Of a DNA stretch of 64,000 nucleotides, positions 12,166 through 22,300 are shown piece by piece. The stretch lies in the NCBI RefSeq assembly GCF_000006405.1, contig NW_003205565.1, positions 32,015-96,014 of the forward strand, in the 5' to 3' direction. The notes beneath the pieces are model-generated. The model was not told the origin of the DNA. It worked only from the letters and a program-made list of their open reading frames with translations, and ran no database searches. Every line of letters begins with the position of its first letter. The first letter of the stretch is position 1. This DNA comes from Perkinsus marinus ATCC 50983 (lineage: Eukaryota > Perkinsozoa > Perkinsida > Perkinsidae). A program made the position numbers and the translations under genes.

Positions 12166-13522
12166 AGTGAAGGACTAGTAATCGCTAAACTCGAGACCAG
12201 ATTTGGTCATTCACGACACACGAATCAGCCTGGCCGAGTTGAATTCTCAGGGCTCAAGTCGAGAAACCATTCAAGAGGGGTCTCCGAGATGCGTTCTCCC
12301 GAAGCGAACGGACCGAACGGAGACAGCCACTGCCGGGTTGTGCGCGTGTGCGTGCGTGCAACGTATGCATACAGTTCTCTGTGTGCCGAGACACCGATAA
12401 GCTATCAGGTCAAGAAATGTGGGAAACTCGGTCCTTGGAAGATGTCAAACCCACTTGAGATCGAACCGGAGACTTAATTCAGGAAACTTTCCTGAGGAAA
12501 GAGTTTGGTGCGCGTTTCCAGATCTTTAGCTACCGACAGACCATGAGGAGGCATAAAACCTTCGCCCGCCAATAGGTAGCGCATTCGTAAGTCACTTCTG
12601 AGCATCTTACTGAGGCTTGCGAGCGAAAGGGCGGAGCTCGCTCATCCATCGCTGAGAGCTCGCGCGCCCTTGGCGCCCCATTATTACTCAGAGCTCGCAT
12701 CTTCCCGACAACTTTTGTCTTTAGTCGTATTCTTCTGCATAGTTTTGTGCGAATACAGACAAATCGATTGATAGTTCGATAATTCATCACACACGCACAA
12801 CGTGAAGTGACGCTTGTTGCAGTCTTTGGCATAGACTCTATGCTCCGCTCGCTTCGCTCGCTCCGCAATTTTCTCAAAAACCATCATGACCACTTCACGG
12901 ACTACGCGAAGTAAACGAGCTGCACACCTTCGTCACGAAACCTAGTTCAATAGAGGGCCATTTGGAACCCCGTTGCAGGCACAGTCAGAGGCGTTGTATC
13001 AATAGGATTGAATACAAGCTCTTTAGTGATCGTTTTCCATAGACTATGTCCCTTCAACTGTTCATGCTGAGCGCTCGGCGATTCCCAGACCGTTCATTAC
13101 GGTCGAATACCTGCCGATGCCGCCCAACCTACCTCCCCCGTTATGGGATTGATCGAGATCCTGTTCCGCGCAGTCCTTCTGGTCGGTGACGTTGCTCGCA
13201 TTCTATCGATATCATGACCATCATATCGTCGGACCATAAGACATTGAAGACATCAAAAGCTGCCTAATAACTAACACCCACCCTCCACCCCCATAACCTA
13301 TCGGCATCTTTCCATTCTCCAGCATGTGATGATTGAAGCTACACGTCTGTCTTCAAAGTTCGATACCCGCTGAGGTTCATATCGGCGCAAAGCTAACGCC
13401 TTCAACTCGAACACTACCTCCACTCCACTTGCCAGGATTGAATTACACAAGAAGGGTATCGTAAGGGTCCGAGAAACTCCTGCTATGGGATAAGCAGTGG
13501 CAGTAAGGGTTTAGTGATTGCT
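12166..13522. other. Intergenic, no gene recognised
   Basis: Only short frames with biased Arg/Ser composition are seen. The region includes an overlapping palindrome pair at 12479-12501 and a GC-rich block with repeated GCTC/GCGAG words at 12600-12880. Confidence 0.4.
12479..12501. repeat. Overlapping palindrome pair
   Basis: Bases 12479-12495 form a perfect palindrome with 8-bp arms around one C. Bases 12487-12501 form another with 7-bp arms around one G and reuse the right arm of the first. Confidence 0.7.
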
Positions 13523-15625
13523 TCACTTGGTGACCTTGTAGGATTTGATCTCAGCCAGCAACGCCTTGGCCTACGAATACACAAAACTCCTCCTCATGCG
13601 TCCCGCCCCGGTGCCTACCTCAGGATTCGTTTCGAAGTGGTGACGCACAGGCTCGATCATCTGGTTCAAACACCTAAAACGACAGCAAAGTGCAATTCCT
13701 GATACTTCGATTTAACTGCCAGTACCGAGTAAGAGCAGCCTTGAGATCACCAGGGTGCAATTCGCCATGGGCATAGGCGTGCTCGAACTCCTCAACCGTC
13801 TTGAACGTCCTGAGGAAGGAATGAACACCACAGCAACTCTTATCGAACACTCACACATCACCGCCGTTAGCCTCCTTCCTCTGAACTTCAAATTTGCCCA
13901 AGTAGGGGAACACAAGCATCTGGCACGAGAGCGAAATATGGACGTGTTCATCAGATCGAATGTTAGTGAGGAATGACAATAGGAATGCTGTATAGATCCC
14001 GAATGCTTCAATACGAGAGTCGATACGGTCCCTCACACCTACCTTGACGTAAGTGACACATGGATTGCCTTCAACCACATTGGGAGGGCAGAAGGCTTTC
14101 TTGATCTTCCGTTTCACATCAGCCTCCGAGTCCTCCATGAAGATAGCAGAATCGGGATTAGACTGAAATCAGAAATCCAAACAGATTGTAGCTTACCCCC
14201 AAAACTACCTTGGACATCTTCTCTTGTCCTTCCAAAAGGCCAGGTACCATAGCGTGAGAAACGATTATGGGCTTTCGTCCTTGCCTGAATTCCACGGGCA
14301 AATTCATAAGTCCCGACCAACAAGTTATTCTACATCCTCTGCTTGTCCTTGCTCGCCTCGGGCTTGTCCATGTACTCTCTTGCGAGCATGTTGACCTTAC
14401 GTTGATCCATACCGAGCTGGCAGATGTCCGCATGGAGGTAGAAGATGTCACTGCACTGCATGCAAGGATACCTGGCAAGACCAACCGTAGACGCTGTAGG
14501 TTTAAACAAACAGTTCTGCCCTACAGAATCTGCGCACTGGGCTGTTCGTCTCCCTCAGACCTTCCCATAATCTGACCACAACGCTTCACCCTCGAAATGC
14601 TGTTTGCTCTTGCGATGTTCATCACGCGTAACCAGTAGTCTTGCGGATTCTGACAGAAGCAATCGAGATAGGAGCACAGCGCACGTGCGGTGAAAGTTTT
14701 CCTCGATTCCCGATGGGATGGTTGCATAGGAGGTGTGAATGTACGACGAGCATACTAACCTTGTTGATCTCCTCGCTGGCTCGAAGGAAGCGAACATTGT
14801 CCATGTCCATTCCAGCGGCCTTCCACACTTCTACGAAGTACTGGCCAACCTGAGAACAGCAAGCCATGTAGTCGAAGCCAGAAACTTCGCCTGACTATTA
14901 CCTTTTTGATCTTCTCGAGATCGCCGCCCATCTTGTTATTGAGGAGACCGAACCAATCAGCAACCCAGAAAACGAATACACACCCGGCCGAAGTCAACCT
15001 GTCGAGGCACTCTTTACCAAACTGGAAGCATTCTCATGCGTTTCACCTGTTGACATTAATAGCCTTGAGAATACCCTGGGCAATATGCATGCGGCCACTC
15101 GGCTCGAATCCGTCGTAACATATAGGGTTAGCCTTGGCCTCTGATCAGCGGCAGACACAACTAGCCAGGTGGAAGCGTGGAAATCGGTGCTTTCTACCGA
15201 AAAGCTTCCTCACTTCTTCCTCTTGAATGATCTCTCCACCGTAGTTAGCCACCGCCATACATTGAGCCACGCGCTCATCCAAGGAGAGCCTACATCAATA
15301 TCGTATGTATCCCTACAAAGGAAATTTATCCGCTTACTTCGAGGCCACAGGCTTAGTAGCCATGACAGTGTGGATGGGGTCATACCCAGCTACAGGGACC
15401 ACGGACGGACCGCTAGAGCTGCCCTTGCCGCCTTGCCGCGGGGAGGCTGAATGAGGTCTCTATTGATGATACGCACGGCTTCCACGAAATGCTACCTCCG
15501 CCTTTCTGAGGTGACGATCCACTGGTCTTACTAGGAGAGGTCGGAACAACAGCCTGAAGGGTGAGGCCTCCAGTGAAGGCCGAGACGGAGGGCGCGAGAG
15601 GGAGCTTCATGCCACTACTACTCAT
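13523..15625 (-). CDS. Tyrosyl-tRNA synthetase, cytosolic archaeal/eukaryotic type
   Basis: It charges tRNA-Tyr with tyrosine. The start at 15625 opens a Ser/Pro/Gly-rich extension (MSSSGMKLPLAPSVSAFTGG) of unknown role. The catalytic fold follows: DERVAQCMAVANYGGEII (15290-15240), YDGFEPSGRMHIAQG with the HIGH-type motif (about 15100), VFWVADWFGLLNNKMGGD (about 14950), GQYFVEVWKAAGMDMDNV (about 14830), and KRCGQIMGRSEGDEQPSA (about 14560). Next comes HAMVPGLLEGQEKMSK (about 14220), where an intron splits the KMSKS motif; the next exon restores the final serine with NPDSAIFMEDSEADVKRK. The C-terminal exons have FPYLGKFEVQRKEANGGD, FEHAYAHGELHPGDLKAAL and AKALLAEIKSYKVTK at the stop (13523). 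About ten introns of roughly 40-60 nt. No EMAP-II-like tail is present. Confidence 0.93.
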
Positions 15626-15752
15626 GGTACGGATGGTAGCCGATAGGGGCTTATTGAGCATTAACAGCTGAACAGCACACACATGTTACAAATTGTATCC
15701 TATGGCTTCCGCTATGGTGAGGCCCACAGAGCGACGATTTTAGATCGTAGCG

Positions 15753-15800
15753 GTTGACGCCAGGGATCGAACCCGGGTGCATCGATAGCCTCTGGCTACG
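15753..15800 (-). other. tRNA-like 3' half
   Basis: On the minus strand a good T-arm (CCGGG, loop TTCGATC, CCTGG) is followed by CGTCA, as in a tRNA 3' end. The expected 5' half is not adjacent. A partly matching GACGC lies beyond the inverted-repeat element near 17145. This may be a tRNA relic or a tRNA-derived SINE. Confidence 0.35.
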
Positions 15801-16021
15801 GCGTGTCCAAACACTGTCACTAAACTTTGTGTCCTAAATCACTAAATTTCAGCGCGCGCCCTCATAGTCGATATAAAGCGCGACTTCGTTTCAACGGCGT
15901 TAGAGACCGAAGGGAAACAAGTAACCTCTTCCACTCTCATCTCTCACACCGCGTTGGGGACTCCGATTCGAGTGTCGAGGTCTGATGAGGCTGATGGCCC
16001 TCCTCGCTCCCCAACGTTGAC

Positions 16022-16100
16022 CAAAAACCGAAGGGAAACAGATGAACCAGAAACCCGAAGGGAAACAGATGACCCAGAAACCCGAAGGGAAGCAAGTTAA
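16022..16100. repeat. 27-bp tandem repeat, about three units
   Basis: The unit is built on CCCGAAGGGAAACAGATGA. Three units run head to tail inside the inverted-repeat element, and a further partial copy lies near 15908. In the plus frame (16042-16287) they encode repeats of QKPEGKQ. Confidence 0.75.
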
Positions 16101-16589
16101 CGAAAAGGGTTCAGCGGGCCAGGCGGGTCTGTCTCAAGTCCATGTCTCATTGGGCAAACTCGACACTCGTTTTGTGAGCTACATTTTGATTTACCTTCCA
16201 AGTTTTTCGAGCTGCGAAACCCAACACTATATCATTGACCATGTACTGCATGCAGATCACTATACTTCGAACAGTATGACTCAGTGAAGATCACTTATTA
16301 ATGATGCTGATGGGCTTCTCGAGCTTCGGTCGACCACAAGAGTGGTGGAATGTTTGAGGTACTTGCACTTGATTGCTCAACTTGGGGACTTGTCAGAGAA
16401 AACTTTTGACCTGAATTATTGAGTGGAAAGTGAATTCATCGATGCATTACGAGTTGAGTTGTTGGTTTTGCGGGTTGACAGAGAAGTAATCGGTTCTAAG
16501 CCTCTGATTATTAGATGATAAAAGTTTCTTGGCATCCACGGCAATGCATTTTTCCGGCGAAAGAAGCACGGTTACCGTGCCACGGTAGG

Positions 16590-17015
16590 TTAAGGGAAGA
16601 CTGAGTACCGATGCCAGACCTCTCGAAGACGTTTTCTCTGACGTGTCGTTAACCCTGTTGGATCTTTATGGAACCTGGCAAGTAGAAGCAAATGATATAA
16701 CCTCCGTCTCAAGTCTTGACACGCGAGATTTTTCATCCACTTAATCGAACAACTGTTCAGCCAGTTTTTGTTGATACCATTCGCGTGGAGGAAGGTTTGA
16801 GCAGTCTCTCCGACGTAGGCGTGCCTCTCTCTCTTCTCGTCAAAAGCTAACCACTTACGCTGACGGAGGGGAATCCAGCGGTAGCGGGTAGTAATAGCAA
16901 GATCATACCTCATGCGGGAAAGGCCTGCACGGCATATAATAATAGCGGTTAGTCGGGTTATATGTTTGTCTATCCGCACACCTGAAAACGGTGTGAAGGA
17001 TATTCTTTTTCTCAA
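16590..17015 (-). CDS. 141-codon ORF inside the inverted-repeat element
   Basis: A basic protein (many Arg/Lys) containing RERHAYVGETAQTFLHANG and ending WHRYSVFP. YVGET followed by spaced hydrophobic residues recalls GIY-YIG nucleases, but the Arg and Glu of that fold were not placed. It ends close to the right inverted repeat, so it would be the element's own gene if real. Confidence 0.3.
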   Translation of the reverse strand: MRKRISFTPFSGVRIDKHITRLTAIIICRAGLSRMRYDLAITTRYRWIPLRQRKWLAFDEKRERHAYVGETAQTFLHANGINKNWLNSCSIKWMKNLACQDLRRRLYHLLLLARFHKDPTGLTTRQRKRLREVWHRYSVFP

Positions 17016-17171
17016 CCTTAGGCGCGCATAAACCGATCACAGGGGCGCGCGCGTCTAATTTAGTGATTTAGGACACAAAGTTTAGTGACACGGTTTGTTT
17101 GCGCCTCTGGCTACGACAGAGCTGAACTCTTGCGATCTTGCGTCTCCTTGATGGCCCTTACTGCACCTTCA

Positions 17172-17275
17172 TGATCCAATGAACATGGGGAGTCCCCATG
17201 TTCATTGGATCAATTCTGCAATTCAGAATCGATTCTAGCAACATATTATATGTGTAGTAAGCGATTCCGGAATCG
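17172..17275. repeat. Palindrome cluster with a 41-bp perfect palindrome
   Basis: Bases 17172-17212 form a perfect inverted repeat with 20-bp arms around a single G. It is followed by a 12-bp even palindrome (17225-17236), a 13-bp palindrome around one T (17241-17253) and a 14-bp even one (17262-17275). Confidence 0.85.
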
Positions 17276-17891
17276 ATTCTGAGTTCCGAAATCGGTTTCT
17301 TGAACGACCCCACTGTCAGGAAGGTTGACGATGCCCTTTTTTGTCATGCTGTTCGTCCTTCCAGAGGCTCTAATACCAGCTCTAGCAATAGCCACTAATC
17401 TGTGCTCAGTCACTCTTCTACATAGCTTTTCTTATCGTAGTGATCCCACTGGACGTGTAGCTGCGCCAGTGTGGGAAAACATACACATGGTCACCCACAT
17501 ATATCGGTGACAATATTAAAATTCTGATGAAATTTCTGGAATTTCTGGTTGATTCCTATACAATTCTACCCTACTTCGTGTATAAACCCCTATAATCAGT
17601 GAGGAAACTCCTAGGGTCAGCTGAGGGAAGCGAACATATTACAACACTGAGGTGCGCTGTAAAAAGCTTGGCCGAATCTTCATGGCGTTTTGATTGTGAA
17701 ATTCACTTGGGATGAGCTTTCTGGTCGTCGTCAAGCGTACCCCAACGTAAATACTTTGATAACACATCTGTAGCTGATGCGTCGTCGGAGTCCTCAACGA
17801 GGTCAGGTCAGTTTAGACGGACGGCATATACACACGGATTTGACCTGCTTTCCGGGAACAGAATTTTTTTCCGGTTTAAACAGCTCTCAAG

Positions 17892-19097
17892 ATGTCTCAG
17901 CAGATGCCCCCAGCGAACCGTATGACCCTACAGACCTTCAAGGCCAAGGGCGTCGGCGCCAGAAAGGGACACAGTCTTCTCAAAAAGAAGCGTGATGCCC
18001 TAAAGAGCAGATTCTCTCAGATGCTCAAGGAAATCGTGGATGTAGACCATATCAGGCTCTCGTCAGTCTTCCTATACCTGCTCCTATTCAGACTAAAAAG
18101 GCCGTTGGTGAGAGCATGGCAGATTGCTCCTTCTCCATTGCCAAAGCTAGATGGGCCGGTGACAGTGATTTCGTCCAGACCGTCATTCAGCGAGTCAAGA
18201 AGCCTAGGTGAGCTTATTGATGCAGTTGACCGTAGTTTTGGTATTCTGTTTGCTTCAGTGTGACTCTAAAAGTTTCAGCTGAGAATGTTGCCGGTGTCTT
18301 CCTCCCCAAGTTTGACCTTCAAAGGGACACAGCGTTGGATGTGAGCTGTTACTTGCTGCTGATCTTGTCATTGCTATAACTGCCTTATAGGGTCCCATGA
18401 TGAGTCTTGGTGCCGGCCAGGGTGGTCAAGTCATTCAAACCTGCAGGCTCCAGCATGCTAAGGTTCTTGAGCTTGTAAGTGTCTCACTGTGCGTATGAAG
18501 GAACGGGATCGCCTTCTCTTCAGCTCGTCAAGATGGCCTCTCTACAGACATCCTTCATCACTCTGGATGAGGAGATCAAGATGACCTCGTAGGTTATGGC
18601 TGTTGGTGTTGTTTGTCTGCTGTTGATTTTGTTTTCCTCGTAGGCGTCGTGTGAATGCTCTCGAGTATGTGGTGGTTCCCCGCATCGAGGGCATCGTCCA
18701 CTTCATCGAGCAGGCTATGGATGAGCAGGAGCGTGAGGAGTTCTTCAGGTTGGTAGAATAAATGTCGGCACTAATGCATTCATTGCTGTTGCAGAGTAAA
18801 GAAGATTGTCGAGAAAAAGAAGGAGAAGCTAGCGAAAGAGACAGCTGAGCGTGCCGCAGAGGGAGGAGGTACGTCTTTGGTTGTATCACTTTGTTGGGGT
18901 GCCGCATTGCTTCCAAATTTTACGTACAGCACAGTGAATTCTGACCTTGGCGCTACTGTGGTATAATTTTTTCGCTTGATGTTACACTCGTTTGTGGTAT
19001 CTCAGAAGCCGGCGTCCTTGCTAAGGCTGTAGGCAATGAGAGCCAGGTCGGCACTGCTTTTGATGACGTGAAGAAGGACTCGGAATTGGTGTTCTAA
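17892..19097 (+). CDS. V-type H+-ATPase subunit D
   Basis: Subunit D is part of the central rotor stalk of the vacuolar proton pump, which acidifies endomembrane compartments. The start at 17892 gives [20 protein letters not shown] followed by [20 protein letters not shown], the conserved N-terminal helix. Later exons add [55 protein letters not shown] and [20 protein letters not shown], the last being the C-terminal helix signature. The end is rich in Lys/Glu ([20 protein letters not shown]) and finishes [10 protein letters not shown]. About eight short introns interrupt it. Length (about 250 residues) and order fit the family. It precedes VWA8 on the same strand by 300 bases. Confidence 0.95.
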
Positions 19098-19396
19098 GGG
19101 CATCACTTAAGCTGTCTAGTGTCTTTGCTACTCTTGATGGTTCAGCTTGTTTCCCATAGTGGTAGAAATTTCTCCATAATCTGTTACATTTCTTGTGATC
19201 ATTTCTCGTCAATCAGAATCAGGCCGTGTGTGTGGCGGACGCCACCGCCAGCGCCTGACTGTTATTGTGTGTTTCCCGCGGGGATCATCCTAGATTTGTG
19301 GAGTTTATATCTGTCAATGTAGGAGGATTTGGAGTTAGATTTGGGCTGTGATACGCTGATGGAACAGAGTGTTAACTCAGCACAGTTGTCGTTGAC

Positions 19397-22300
19397 ATGG
19401 CTGGCCGGCTCAACTCGGTGTCCGGTCATGTTGGGAGACCAGTATCTCAGAAAATTGTGGTGCCCAAGGTAACTATACGCACTCGTTCATTTCCTATGAT
19501 GCTTGCACTGAACTGTACTCACACGGTGTGGTTATAGGCTATCGTTCACTAGGTCATCGATATGGCACCCAATATGGCTTTCGCCTCTCATCTCAAATGG
19601 ATGAGGCAGAAGTATATTTTGAGGCAGGATATGTTTTTGATAGGAGATCCTGGCTCGATTCGCCGACGATTGGTGAGCTGAATGGTCGATGTCTATCGGG
19701 CTGAGGGTCTAGTGCGTATTGCTAGGCATACCAATTCTGCCGGGTGGAAGGACTACAACCAGAGCTTCTGACTATAACTCGGGACACAGTTGAGGCAGAT
19801 CTCCGCCAACGACGGGAGATTGGGAAAAATGGGGAGGTGAATACCACACTGTGTTGTGGCTCAAGGCGTTGCTCGATTGACCGTAGATTTGTAGATTCCG
19901 TCTTCTCCAAGTTTGGTTGACTGTCTTTATATTGCTCAGACTATCTATGTCGACTCGGCAGTCGTTCGGGCGGCCATAATGGGACGAGTACTCATCCTTG
20001 ATGGGATTGAGAAGGCGGAACGCAATGTGTTGCCAACAATCAACAACCTCCTCGAGAATCGTGAAATGGTGAGGACCTCCCAGTTGTGTAATGATCGTTG
20101 TCTGCCTATGGCTGTTTCACATGTCATCACGGCAGCTGAATAGGTGCTGGACGATGGCAGATGTCTGCTCAGCCACGTCAAGTATGATAAGTTGACGGAG
20201 GACTTGGGCGAGGCGGAGGTATGGTGCGAATGCTCACCCAGTGACCTCCTACCCTTTCCCTTCTGTCTCAGGTTACCGCGCGTAACCTTCTGAGAGTGTC
20301 ACCTCGCTTTATCGTCGTAGCCCTCGGCCTCCCTGTCCCGCCCTGTGTTGGCCATACGCTTGATCCGCCTTTGAGGTCATTATTATTGTCTTGTAGAGTG
20401 ATGGAGTATCTTCTTTGTACTAGGAGCCGGTTTCAAGGCCGAGTTATTGCCGGGCTCTCAGCGGAACCCCAGGTAAGATATGAGGGTTTGATACGATCCA
20501 TTTTTAGCACAGGCAACGCCATCCTTGAGAGATTTTGTGGATGCAGTCGTGCAGTCGCCGGAGCTACCATTGTTGCCAGGCTACGCTATGAGCGGCCTGC
20601 AAAAGGCCTTTACCGTGACGGGAGATACATATGAGGCTATCGCGAGGTGGGAGTCTACCGGCAGACAGACGTGGCCATTCGCGAGAGTAATCGCTGTGGA
20701 GTTTAAAAGACGCGCACTCGCGTTGATGTCGTGGTTCGACGCGTTGGTCTATCTTCGGTCACTCCTTGTATGGTGCGGAGGTTGCGAGTTTACGTCCTCT
20801 ATCCTCAGGGTATACCCTTGGAAGCTGTTCCCAGCAGAAATTCGTCGAGGTGTCAACTCGATATTAGCGAGCCTTGGAATATCGCAGAAGAATCAGGAGT
20901 TAGGAGGAGCTGGTAGCCATATAAGTCAGGTATTTATACACAGAACATTTCGATGGGCTCGCTGAATAGACGTTGCAGCAGTTTTTTTTTTCTGTCAGGG
21001 GACGGGATTTGTCACTACCCCCAGTGTGAGGAAGACCATCGAAGATATCGGAAAGGACTGGCGGGCCGGTCTCGACATCTGTTTGGTGGGACCTGCCGGT
21101 TGCGGAAAGACTCAGACTATGCTGTAATAGTCGTGCAGTTTGGCACGGATGGACATATGCTTGGCAAGTCTTGTCATCTCGTGTGCGGAATTCTCGCCAA
21201 CTCCAGCATGTGGGGTATTTGCGATTAGCGGAACTATAGTGTTATCCTCAAATAGGGCAGCTCATTCCATTTGTTATCGTGTCGTGCCCACATCCTCTTG
21301 TGAGAGCGATTTTGCATTGGTTTACTAGGCACTTCATTCGAAGCTTGAAACCCTCACGAGACATTGAAACTATGTTTCTGTACCGGGACATGTCGGCCCG
21401 AGATCTTCTACAACGGCGAGTTACTGACGTGGCCACAGGAGCAACAATTTGGCTGCCCAGTAGTGCAGTCAGAGCAGCTGTAGAGGGGAAAGTAGGGCGC
21501 CAGGCTTTCAACTCGGTATAGGGAGTCACTCGATGCAGGTGCTCGTGCTGGACGGGCTGGACCGTGTGCCGACAGATGTGTTATGTGCCTTGGCGCCCTT
21601 GATATCTGATCGACAGTGTCCATTGCAAAGCTCAGACCCAAGCGGATCAGGACTCATCCTTACCGACGCAGAGAACGCTTCCGTTTCCGGATCTGAGACC
21701 GCTGTGAGTGTCGCAGGGCTATGAGCTATTACAATACTCTACGGCGTAGAGTCTACGCTATCCGTGATCTTCCGATAGCGTTTCTCCCGGAAGATTATAG
21801 AGCGAGTCATGATAGATCGGAAGTCCGCGACCTCGAATCAACTATTCAGCGCGTCGGCGCGTACGTTGGTTTCCACCAACCTCCGTCCTATCAATTCCGA
21901 TCCACTCAGCCGATGTTGGTTACTGAAGTTTCTATAGATTTAAATACCCGATGCAGGATTCGAACCTACGACCATCTGCTCCGTAGGCAGACATTCTATC
22001 CAGCTGAACTAATCGGGCGGTGTTGGTAGAACAGTTAGCGTATTTACGACGTGGCCGGTCGGTCTACATGCCCCGACTATTTCTAAGCGGACCGATTACT
22101 CCTTCGCGCAGGCTTCGTAGACATAGCCCCGTTTGATGTGAAGACGAAGAAAGTCTCTGGAAGGAAAAAGTTAGAATCACAACTCGGAGGTATCTGCTAT
22201 GTAAATGCAGATGTTCTCCAAGGTAGTGAGTACGAGATCCAGAACCCTCCCCGAGGCGAGACGTAGTACTGCGCCAAAATTTGGAGCCTAAAATACTCAT

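Larger units (their letters stand above)
15788..17115. mobile_element. DNA element with 34-bp terminal inverted repeats
   Basis: Bases 15815-15848 and 17057-17090 are perfect 34-bp inverted copies of each other (starting TGTCACTAAACTTTGTGTCC). Outside them a 13-bp direct repeat, GCCTCTGGCTACG, occurs at 15788-15800 and 17103-17115 and could be a long target duplication. The inside (about 1.2 kb) has a 27-bp tandem repeat and two open frames but no recognised transposase, so it looks non-autonomous. A minus-strand frame (16590-17015) contains RERHAYVGETAQTFLHANG, faintly like a GIY-YIG core, which is not enough to name it. Confidence 0.7.

Noticed and set aside
12530-12893. Minus-strand Arg/Ser-rich ORFs
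   Set aside because: Composition comes from GC-rich GCTC/GCGAG words; no domain and no exon context.
15788-15801. CCGTAGCCA on the minus strand, like the start of the dinoflagellate/Perkinsus spliced leader
   Set aside because: Only nine bases agree; the following bases differ and no splice donor follows at the right place.
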